DNA from: Dehalococcoidia bacterium
Lineage (GTDB): Bacteria > Chloroflexota > Dehalococcoidia > GIF9 > AB-539-J10
DNA: 13,659 bases
Direction of reading: 5' to 3'
NCBI GenBank assembly: GCA_030603485.1
Contig: JAUVXS010000033.1
Location: 1 to 13,659, forward strand
Part shown: positions 6,298-13,077 of the stretch, piece by piece
Layout of the letters: the number at the start of each line of letters is the position of its first letter
Position numbering within the stretch: the first letter of the stretch is position 1
Made by a program: the position numbers and the translations under genes
Notes under the pieces: generated by a model
Database searches by the model: none
What the model saw: the letters and a program-made list of their open reading frames with translations, nothing else
What the model was told of the DNA's origin: nothing

Positions 6298-7353
6298 CTA
6301 GAGATTTATGCTGATTCCGTGTTTCCTATGCAATGCATTGCACAGCTTCTCAAACGAATTCGCAGGCACTGAGTAAAGCGTTTCCACCATTGCTTTCATG
6401 CCAAAGCATTTTCTAGCTTCCTCTATGTCCAATGGACGTTCAATAGGGAATATTTTTGCCCCCCGCTTGAAATTCCACCATCCGCTCTTCCAGTCACACT
6501 GGAGTTCTCCTCCGACTAGTGCTATGCCGTAAACATAAATCGGCTTGATTTGTGTTGTGGCGAAACTTCCAATGACCCATACGACATCATCGGTTTTCAG
6601 ACCATCTTCGAGACCGGCAAATTGCATTATCTCAGTTGAGATCCTGCCAGCCTTATTAGATGGACAACCATAGCGTGTCTGTATTCTTGCTCTAAGGTCC
6701 CCATGATTCACTTCTCTTGGGTCAATCTTCAATTCGTTACCCCATCCGAGCGCGATAACCCTTTCCGATCTGAATTTGTTCCAGTAGTCTTTAGCGCCTT
6801 TCTCTCGACCATCTCTTGTCTTTATGGTCCAATGGCGCTTTGCTTCGATCGTAGACTTTTCTTTTTTGCCGGAAGGATGATAAGACGCGTTATCAAAGAT
6901 TTTCTTGGCATCTTGAAAATCTACTGGTTTGCCTTCTTTATGAAGTGTTTCTAACCAGCCGGAGATGTGCCCTAGTGCACCTTTGTCATCCCCGTCTCGA
7001 GAGTCAAAGATAACACAAGCCTCCTGATTATTCGTTAAGCCCCCAGGCGTGAGATTAGCCGACCCTACGAAAGCAAAAGCGTCTCCTTCTTTACTCTCTC
7101 CATATATGACCTTCGCATGGAGCCTGTTAGGGAAAACTGGTATGCATTTTGATTGTTCTGAAGCCTCTTCAAGTTTGTAAGGGTCGCTTTTATCGAACTC
7201 GTTTGAAACGATTATCCTTAGCCGAGGGATTTTCTTGAGAATATCAAGCGTCTTGTCATCTGGCCGAAAATATGCAACAGCGATTGTAACCGAAAAAGCC
7301 GCCCGCAGTTTTTCATGAACTTTGCTTTCCAAATCCCTCAACACAACTTCCAT
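6298..7353 (-). CDS. Phospholipase D-type nuclease fused to PUA/EVE-like C-terminal domain
   Basis: A 351-residue protein with two parts. Residues 1-130 are a PLD-superfamily domain with a single HxK motif (RLHAKVIYGE, His79, Lys81) followed by FVGSANLTPGGLTNNQEA (Ser98, Asn100, Glu111), the arrangement of Nuc/BfiI-type nucleases that work as dimers. After a linker rich in Lys, residues about 188-310 read RVIALGWGNELKI, then KAGRISTEIMQF, then DDVVWVIGS and YVYGIALVGGEL. This pattern resembles the PUA-superfamily (EVE/YTH-like) domains that bind modified bases in modification-dependent restriction proteins. I infer a nuclease guided by a nucleic-acid-binding domain, probably in phage defence. 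It has its own promoter and lies 253 bases beyond the methylase operon on the same strand. An AAAGAG site precedes the ATG. The nuclease call is firmer than the C-terminal call. Confidence 0.75.
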   Translation of the reverse strand: MEVVLRDLESKVHEKLRAAFSVTIAVAYFRPDDKTLDILKKIPRLRIIVSNEFDKSDPYKLEEASEQSKCIPVFPNRLHAKVIYGESKEGDAFAFVGSANLTPGGLTNNQEACVIFDSRDGDDKGALGHISGWLETLHKEGKPVDFQDAKKIFDNASYHPSGKKEKSTIEAKRHWTIKTRDGREKGAKDYWNKFRSERVIALGWGNELKIDPREVNHGDLRARIQTRYGCPSNKAGRISTEIMQFAGLEDGLKTDDVVWVIGSFATTQIKPIYVYGIALVGGELQCDWKSGWWNFKRGAKIFPIERPLDIEEARKCFGMKAMVETLYSVPANSFEKLCNALHRKHGISINL

Positions 7354-7386
7354 CGTGAATTCTCTTTCCGGCGAGCTGTGTTAGCC

Positions 7387-7415
7387 ATTATACTTGGCAA
7401 AATATGAAGCGTCAA
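7387..7415 (-). promoter_or_regulatory. Strong sigma-70 promoter of the PLD-nuclease gene
   Basis: TTGACG (7410-7415) and TATAAT (7387-7392) on the minus strand are spaced exactly 17 bases. The predicted start near 7380 leaves a leader of roughly 27 bases. The rest of the 253-base gap to the upstream gene shows no further gene or clear terminator. Confidence 0.75.
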
Positions 7416-7606
7416 AATATCTCAGGATCGATAGTAGCTTTAGATGTCTATTGACTTAGCCCAGATCTTCTCTTATTCCCGCGGCAAGCATACAATAGAG
7501 ACCCCAACGGCTATATTCTATGGGAGATACCAAGTAAGAACTATATTCCTTGGCTCTTTGTGACACAGCGATACGTCTCTTAGAGAGAAGAATAGATATC
7601 GTAATC

Positions 7607-8098
7607 TCATCTTCGTCTTTGTGGGAAGTGGGTCTGAATAATTCTAAAGAATAGTTCAGCAGGAAAGAGCCCTGGGGTTGGGTAATGCATCAAGTCCGGA
7701 CCAACTGGCTGTGGGTGGTGTGCATTGAGATGTGGATTACCACTAAAGCCGGAGCGCTGCCTCCATTCAGCATCATACTCGAACCGGCAAACCCACTCAT
7801 TGGGAGCCTGATATGCACCGTCATCGGGCCAAGAGAGTTGATACTTGTACGCGACTCGGAGTAGCTTACCATCTTGAATGACATGCCGCTCCGCTATGCT
7901 CACAAATCGGTTTCCGTCAAACAGGCGAAAACCATATCCTGTTGAACCCTGTCCATGTTCGATCCTATATGTCCTTGAGCGGGGCTCATATGTGTACCGC
8001 AACGTTCCATACGCAACTCTGCTCAGCAGCGAATTAAGTCTCTCTATCCGTTGCGCTACCAACTTGGCTTCCGCAGGAGGGGGAGCAATCCTTGCCAT
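7607..8098 (-). CDS. Small protein resembling TumE/DUF6516-type toxins
   Basis: A 163-residue soluble protein, no signal or membrane segment. The central pattern FRLFDGNRFVSIAER, then DGKLLRVAYKYQL, then VCRFEYDAEW (FEYD at 106-109), then NPHLNAHH (121-128) and a closing PAELFFRII helix resembles, from memory, the DUF6516/TumE family. That family has an antiparallel sheet followed by FRYDN and an HHKH-like motif and is regarded as the toxin of a toxin-antitoxin pair. Here the histidine motif is looser, so the match is tentative. The ATG at 8098 overlaps the methylase stop in TGATG, showing tight translational coupling; a TTG one codon upstream is the alternative. With the ribbon-helix-helix gene at the head of the same operon, a toxin role is plausible. 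Otherwise it may be a specificity or accessory subunit of the methylase. Confidence 0.65.
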   Translation of the reverse strand: MARIAPPPAEAKLVAQRIERLNSLLSRVAYGTLRYTYEPRSRTYRIEHGQGSTGYGFRLFDGNRFVSIAERHVIQDGKLLRVAYKYQLSWPDDGAYQAPNEWVCRFEYDAEWRQRSGFSGNPHLNAHHPQPVGPDLMHYPTPGLFPAELFFRIIQTHFPQRRR

Positions 8099-10992
8099 CA
8101 ATCACCCCAGAGCATGTCTTGGTATTCGTATGCTTCGTACAGATGAAGAACGAGTTCGTCTAGTTCACGGTCGGTCTTCGTAAGCTGCAAGGCAAGTTGC
8201 GACATACGCACATCGCTAAGTGCTGCCTGCCTTAAATCATCGTGCAAACTCGTAAGACGCTCGACGCAGTCAATTATTGAATTCTGCAACTCAACGCCAT
8301 TGGGTAACATCGGCACGTTCACGAGGGGCAAGCTTTGAATAAACCTTCCATAGAAGGCGAAATAACCTCCACGCCTACGAACGCTGGACTTGGTAATATA
8401 CCAATTGATCATGGAGCTATTCAGGATACCGAGCACAACGCGTAAGTCTAAGTCTGTCGATACAATTGCATTGCCTCCGACTGGAACTACCTGCCCTGTA
8501 GCATCGTAGGCAAACGAACTCTGTTGCGCGTAGTCAGGGCCAAGAATCTTAGGGGCTTGCAACCATGTTCCCCTTGGACGTACGAAGGAATACCACGGGC
8601 CAGAAAGATTCTTGAGGGAACGCCTATTCACAAGTTGGTCTCTCCATTCATTCAGGTAAGCCCAAGTATTGCTTGACACCTCTTTAAGTAATTCTTCGGA
8701 TAGTACTGAGCCATCTTCTTTGTAGGGGTAGATAATACGCCTAGTACCCAGGGACAGTGAATACCTTGAAATGTCCTCCCCCAGAACAGCGAAGCGCAGA
8801 AAGGTACTTTCCAGAGTCCGTATACCCAGTGGCGTCTTAACCACAAGATGGCCAGAGGCCTCGCGGCCCAACTCTTCCACCAAAAATGCTTCATTCAGGC
8901 CCGTTTTGACCCCCTGGTCCACCGTTATCGTCGCTGGGAATCGAGAACCTTTGAGTTCCATTTGTTCTTTCAATTTGCGTTCCCTGGGGCTTACTATGAT
9001 CCAAGGAGCTCCCCTGTCTTGTGGCCTGTCCGCTTCTGATATCGAAACCGAGAATCCTTGGGGAGTGTTTCCCCTCATCAGGTGATGGAAAAACCAGCTA
9101 CGGCTAGTCTCAGTCTCGGGGAACTCCTGAACCTCAATGTACTTCACCTTACCAGACCAATTGGGTTTTAGGAATACTACGGTGATATAGGTCGACACGC
9201 CGGCAAAAACAGTCTTATCAGTGAAATCAACAATTTGGAACAAGGCATTTCGTTCCTCGATTAAATTTCGCACGGCAGCACCAGACTCAGATTTCAGCAC
9301 GCTAGCGGGCATAACCATTCCAATCACTCCGTCCTCACGAATTAACCGCAGCGCCAATTCGAGAAACAAAAATGCTTGATCCCATCGGCCACGAGCCACA
9401 TGGAATTGATGCTCGAAATACTCTCGATTAGAACCACGCTGCATTTGCTCCGTCGACTTAAACGGGGGATTGCTGAGAATAATATCGAACCGGCCCTTTT
9501 CACTTGGAGAAGGCCCAATTTCCTTCCAAGAAATGGGGGCCATACCTTCCCAGTTCGGGCCGAAGCAGTCCTGAAGTACAGGGTCATCTCGCGTTATTAG
9601 AGAATTACCGACCCTGACGTTGCGCTGTATAGACCCGACGTCACCTAAAGGAAGCATGGACGCGTGCAGTAGATTAAAAACCGTATCATCAGCAGCTATA
9701 GGCGAAATGTCGACACCAAACAGCCTCGAAACAATCGCACGGCTCGTTTCCATTTTTGTTAAGTGGTTACTTCGGGTGATTTTCCTCATCAAATATTGGA
9801 GTGCTCCCACGAGAAACGTACCGGAACCACAGGCGAAGTCAAGTACTGTCGGGATTTGACCCTCCCCCCTATTATCAGCTTCATACCATACTTCACATGA
9901 CACATTGGCAATATACTTGGCAAGACTTGGAGGCGTGAAGTAGATACCCCTCTCCTTGCGGACGTCCGCTACGGTTATAGGAGGCTCGGGAAGCAATCGC
10001 GGCGACTGTGCCAGAGCATGCAATTCCTCTTCTGTGCGCTGTTTAGCGGCGTAGGAGAGAAAGTGCTCGTACATGCCTCCGAGGATATCGGCCTTGATCA
10101 CTCCGAAATTGATCGGAACCGTGAGACCTGCTCTATACAATCCTTCGATGATTCCCTGCAGCAGTTGGTCAGTCAGAACAAAGCCAAGTGTTCTAGGCCA
10201 TCTGAATAGCTTAGAGTCAGTTTCCCCCCCCAGTGCCTGGATCAAGTTCTCGAGTTCCTTCTTCAGATTAGTACGAGGCGGTGCACTGGCCCATGCCTGG
10301 TAGACACTTCTGAGTGTGCGGTTCGTTAGGCGTCCTGTATCCTCAAGTGACCGGAGAAAAACAAGTTGATTAAAGAAGTGCTGGATTTCTTGGTCGAGCG
10401 TAATGAGATTGATGCCGGGATGCTCGGAGCCATAGGCGAGTAGCTCTTGGCGCCAGCGCTGAAAGTGGCGGAACAATAACTCGTGGACAGGCAACAATGT
10501 CTCTTGGTCTCTTGCCCCGAGAACTCTGGCAGTGTGCCCTGTAGCCACAGAATCAGGCGCTAGCACGGATAGCCTATCCGGCTGCGATAAGTACGTTTCT
10601 CGGAGTAGATCCAGAGAGGGTATCGCTTTGGTATGAGCATCGAGCCATCGCGTCTGATACACACTTAAACGGTCGAAGTTTGTTACAATTGTCCAATCAG
10701 CATTGCGATTATACGCATAGCCAAGCAGCTTGGATAAACGGTCACTCGGCAATACGGTCATCTGAAGAGCCAGAGGTTTTAGCAGCATAAGGGGATGAGA
10801 ATTAGTCACCAATGGTGTGATAAGACCAATCTCGTCTACGCTCTCCGTTTCTGTATCGATCTCCCAACCTAGCTCCCGAAATAGCGGTTGGACAAGTTGC
10901 TCAAGTACCCGTTGTTCATCCATGGAAGCGCTGCCTGAAGCCACTCGACGGGCATCCAATGCCCTAAGCTTCTGAGTAATCTGAGTGTTCAT
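8098..10992 (-). CDS. N6-adenine DNA methylase, type IIG/TaqI-like layout, with degenerate N-terminal nuclease-like region
   Basis: A 964-residue protein that should transfer methyl groups from S-adenosylmethionine to adenine in DNA. Motif I (DFACGSGTF) is at about residue 384 and motif IV (NPPF) at about 508, preceded by FDIILS. The order I then IV is that of gamma-class methylases. Residues about 640-950 carry a TaqI-type recognition region (RIIYPYKEDG, then a WYSFVRPR-like segment, PKILGPDY, VVLGILNSSMINWYI and a closing SLPLVNVP). Residues 25-115 resemble the HsdR_N-like domain of type IIG enzymes, with YAYNRNADWTIVTNFDRLSVY. However, where an E-x-K is expected it reads L-L-K (70-72), so cleavage activity is doubtful. 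The start overlaps the preceding stop by 4 bases (ATGA) and the end overlaps the next gene, so all three genes form one operon. It may be a BREX- or DISARM-like standalone modification enzyme. Confidence 0.88.
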   Translation of the reverse strand: MNTQITQKLRALDARRVASGSASMDEQRVLEQLVQPLFRELGWEIDTETESVDEIGLITPLVTNSHPLMLLKPLALQMTVLPSDRLSKLLGYAYNRNADWTIVTNFDRLSVYQTRWLDAHTKAIPSLDLLRETYLSQPDRLSVLAPDSVATGHTARVLGARDQETLLPVHELLFRHFQRWRQELLAYGSEHPGINLITLDQEIQHFFNQLVFLRSLEDTGRLTNRTLRSVYQAWASAPPRTNLKKELENLIQALGGETDSKLFRWPRTLGFVLTDQLLQGIIEGLYRAGLTVPINFGVIKADILGGMYEHFLSYAAKQRTEEELHALAQSPRLLPEPPITVADVRKERGIYFTPPSLAKYIANVSCEVWYEADNRGEGQIPTVLDFACGSGTFLVGALQYLMRKITRSNHLTKMETSRAIVSRLFGVDISPIAADDTVFNLLHASMLPLGDVGSIQRNVRVGNSLITRDDPVLQDCFGPNWEGMAPISWKEIGPSPSEKGRFDIILSNPPFKSTEQMQRGSNREYFEHQFHVARGRWDQAFLFLELALRLIREDGVIGMVMPASVLKSESGAAVRNLIEERNALFQIVDFTDKTVFAGVSTYITVVFLKPNWSGKVKYIEVQEFPETETSRSWFFHHLMRGNTPQGFSVSISEADRPQDRGAPWIIVSPRERKLKEQMELKGSRFPATITVDQGVKTGLNEAFLVEELGREASGHLVVKTPLGIRTLESTFLRFAVLGEDISRYSLSLGTRRIIYPYKEDGSVLSEELLKEVSSNTWAYLNEWRDQLVNRRSLKNLSGPWYSFVRPRGTWLQAPKILGPDYAQQSSFAYDATGQVVPVGGNAIVSTDLDLRVVLGILNSSMINWYITKSSVRRRGGYFAFYGRFIQSLPLVNVPMLPNGVELQNSIIDCVERLTSLHDDLRQAALSDVRMSQLALQLTKTDRELDELVLHLYEAYEYQDMLWGD

Positions 10993-11201
10993 GACTGGCG
11001 TCCTATCATATCCTGTTCGGAAGTCCTAGCGGCTTTGGTCTTTTGGGATATTGGTGAGGTTCGAGCACCAGCGGCAAGCGCTTCGCGCAGAGAGTCCTCG
11101 ACAAATTTATACAGAGGGACCTCCAAATCGATTGCTCGCTTCTTCGCCTCTCTCACAAGGTGAGAATCCAAAGTGATAGTAAAGTTTTTTCTGGTGGTCA
11201 T
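10989..11201 (-). CDS. Ribbon-helix-helix (CopG/Arc-type) DNA-binding protein
   Basis: A 70-residue protein. KNFTITLDSHLVREAKKRAIDLEVPLYKFVEDSLREAL fits the ribbon-helix-helix fold: a short strand (NFTITL, residues 6-11), helix A (13-25), a turn at LEVP, and helix B (30-43). The tail after residue 45 is polar and probably disordered, as in antitoxins that bind a partner with their C-terminus. It heads the operon and overlaps the methylase start in ATGA. Such proteins usually repress their own promoter, so it could serve as control protein of the modification operon or as antitoxin to the small third gene, or both. An AGGG site lies 8 bases before the ATG. A short inverted repeat CTTG-TTTT-CAAG just upstream (about 11227-11238) could be an operator, but this is weak. 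Confidence 0.8.
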   Translation of the reverse strand: MTTRKNFTITLDSHLVREAKKRAIDLEVPLYKFVEDSLREALAAGARTSPISQKTKAARTSEQDMIGRQS

Positions 11202-11253
11202 ATCAATATCCCTATCCTATGCCTTGAAAACAAGTTTACCATAGTTTCTTTTT

Positions 11254-11454
11254 TTACACAAGTTCCTTGGTAACATAGTAACCTGCAGGCGTATAGCTCA
11301 CCTGCGCGGATTCAATCCGGAAGGCGCGGAAGTGGTCAGCTGCAAACATTATGGCAGGACCATCGCGCTTGCAATAGCGAAGTGTGTCTGAAAATGAGGC
11401 TGCACAAAATGATAAAAAGTTGGCTTTATCAGCTCTGTGTGCTAGCTTATACAC
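11254..11454 (-). CDS. Possible small unrecognised protein, overlapping the dinB promoter region
   Basis: An open frame of 66 codons if begun at the GTG at 11454; a longer reading from 11481 runs antisense into dinB and is unlikely. The C-terminal half (CKRDGPAIMFAADHFRAF, then IESAQVSYTPAGYY) looks protein-like with balanced composition, but I recognise no family and there is no ribosome binding site. It would be divergent from dinB with almost no promoter space. It may be the tail of a decayed gene or chance. Listed so the 259-base gap between the ribbon-helix-helix gene and dinB is not treated as empty. Confidence 0.25.
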   Translation of the reverse strand: MYKLAHRADKANFLSFCAASFSDTLRYCKRDGPAIMFAADHFRAFRIESAQVSYTPAGYYVTKELV

Positions 11455-11460
11455 TGTTTC

Positions 11461-12630
11461 ATGGCCCGCTGTATCTTCCATATTGATTTGGATGCCTTCT
11501 TCGTTTCTGTGGAGCAGGTGCTTAACCCGAAGCTAAAGGGAAAGCCGGTAATCGTCGGCGGAGACCCCGAGCGCCGCGGCGTAGTTGCCTCTGCTTCCTA
11601 TGAAGCGCGACCTTTCGGCATCCATGCCGGTATGCCGCTATCCAAGGCACGCCGCTTTTGTCCCCAGGCAATTCTTATACGGGCTAACTTCTCTCGCTAT
11701 AAAGATGCTTCATCCAAGTTTATGAAAATTCTCGGCCATTTTTCTCCCTACATTGAACCCTTAGGGCTTGACGAAGCCTATCTTGATGTCACCGGATATG
11801 AAGAACCTTATGGCTCTCCCCGCCAACTGGCACGGGCGATAAAGGAAAAAATATATGAAGAACTCGAGCTCACAGCTTCAGTGGGCATAGGTACATCAAA
11901 GGTGGTGGCCAAGATTGCTTCAGACCTTTGTAAGCCCGATGGGGTGCTGGAAATAGCCCCGGGAGGGGAACAAGCTTTTCTCAATCCACTCCCCGTAGCC
12001 AAATTACCCGGAGTGGGCAACAAAACAGAGCAGTCCTTAAAAGAGATGGGGATAACGACGATAGGAGATTTAGCCTCGCTGCCTTTAGACATGGTAAAAA
12101 GGCGATTCGGAGCAACTGGAGCAGTGATTCATAGCTATGCGAGGGGGATAGATGACCGAGAAGTGGAGGCGCCGGGCGAAGCTAAATCTATTAGCCAGCA
12201 GCTCACTTTTGGCCGCGATACCCTGAACCGCAATTTTCTTGAGGCTAACCTTCACAATTTATGCCAGGAGGTTTGCCAGGAGTTGCGCAGTCAAAATAAA
12301 AGAGCAAAATGTGTAGCTATAAGGCTGAGGTATGCTGACTTTAAGACAATCACCCGCCAGGCCATCTTAAAAGAAGCTAGCGACATTACACAAGTTGTCT
12401 TTACCACAGCCCAGCAGTTGCTGAGTAAAGCTATAACAAAACAAGAAAAACCAATACGCTTGATAGGTATTCGAATATCAAGCCTGGTTGGCGAGGAAAA
12501 ACAATTCCCTATGTTTGATTCCGGAACGGAAAAATCGGAGCACCTGGATAAAGCGATAGACAGAATCCGAAGGAAGTACGGCTCATCGGCGATAAAAACA
12601 GGCAACGGCATTTTTACTGAGAGCAGTTAG
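11461..12630 (+). CDS. dinB: DNA polymerase IV (Y-family translesion polymerase)
   Basis: Error-prone polymerase that copies past damaged bases; 389 residues, typical for bacterial DinB. The N-terminal FHIDLDAFFVSVEQ carries the first catalytic Asp pair (9, 11). GLDEAYLDVT holds the other carboxylates (Asp104, Glu105); the residue before the Asp is Leu instead of the usual Ile. SYEARPFGIHAGMP is the incoming-nucleotide block, and SVGIGTSKVVAKIASDLCKPDG plus LPGVGNKTEQSL form the thumb/helix-hairpin-helix. QFPMF near residue 345 fits the Qxx(L/M)F sliding-clamp-binding motif. The ATG at 11461 matches the family N-terminus. There is no Shine-Dalgarno, and a TATACA hexamer ends 7 bases before the ATG, so the mRNA may be leaderless. 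No LexA box was recognised. Confidence 0.95.
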   Translation: MARCIFHIDLDAFFVSVEQVLNPKLKGKPVIVGGDPERRGVVASASYEARPFGIHAGMPLSKARRFCPQAILIRANFSRYKDASSKFMKILGHFSPYIEPLGLDEAYLDVTGYEEPYGSPRQLARAIKEKIYEELELTASVGIGTSKVVAKIASDLCKPDGVLEIAPGGEQAFLNPLPVAKLPGVGNKTEQSLKEMGITTIGDLASLPLDMVKRRFGATGAVIHSYARGIDDREVEAPGEAKSISQQLTFGRDTLNRNFLEANLHNLCQEVCQELRSQNKRAKCVAIRLRYADFKTITRQAILKEASDITQVVFTTAQQLLSKAITKQEKPIRLIGIRISSLVGEEKQFPMFDSGTEKSEHLDKAIDRIRRKYGSSAIKTGNGIFTESS

Positions 12631-12784
12631 TTACCCCTGTAAAACTTCGTTTCTCAGAGGACCACAGATTTGATCCATCTGGCATTCGGGCTCCCCCTGA
12701 AAACTGCCCAGGGGCACCACAAAATCTTCCATTGTGTGCGGTTTAAAATAGCGAAGCAAATTTTTCCTGGGGTTCTAATTAAGT

Positions 12785-12963
12785 GTCACCCTGAGCGATA
12801 ACGAAGGGTCTCTGAGATTCTTCACCCCGATGAAATCGGGGCTTAGACTGACAACTCGCTCCTGTCATTGCGAGGCTGACGACGTCAGCCGAAGCAATCT
12901 CACACCGGGATTCCTCGCTTAGTCTCGGAACAAGCTCCGCACCTTTCAGGTGCTCGCAATGAC
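12785..12963. repeat. Composite palindromic repeat cluster, locus 3
   Basis: Three elements in a row after dinB. The first (12785-12812) opens GTCACCCTGAG and closes GAAGGGTCTC, with arms ACCCT/AGGGT. The second, inverted (12814-12852), opens GAGATTCTTC and contains a perfect 7-bp hairpin CCCCGAT-GAA-ATCGGGG (12825-12841). The third (12864-12963) opens GTCATTGCGAG and closes CTCGCAATGAC. Its left half has hairpin GGCTGAC-GAC-GTCAGCC and arms ATTGC/GCAAT, and its right half has hairpin GCACCT-TTC-AGGTGC. The preceding bases 12631-12784 hold a weak 6-bp stem at 12694-12714 and no gene. Confidence 0.85.
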
Positions 12964-13020
12964 AAAAGAGAGGTGGCTCAAAATGACAGCAGGCGATAGG
13001 CTTAGAATTACAGAGAGGGC

Positions 13021-13049
13021 TTGTCTTGCCTTACAATACGAAGTATAAT
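13021..13049 (+). promoter_or_regulatory. Promoter of the branched-chain aminotransferase gene
   Basis: TTGTCT (13021-13026) and a perfect TATAAT (13044-13049) with a 17-base spacer. A start near 13056 would leave a leader of about 22 bases containing AAAGGAG, too short for a T-box or leucine attenuator. Confidence 0.7.
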
Positions 13050-13077
13050 TGCCTTACCGATAATAGAAAGGAGAAAC

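Noticed and set aside
6136..11460. Integrase-type mobile island with attachment sites
   Set aside because: No integrase, transposase or tRNA is present and I could not find matching direct repeats at the two edges; acquisition by transfer remains only a guess from gene content.
12785..12963. CRISPR array
   Set aside because: The repeated blocks are inverted, of unequal spacing and of differing sequence; there are no regular spacers.
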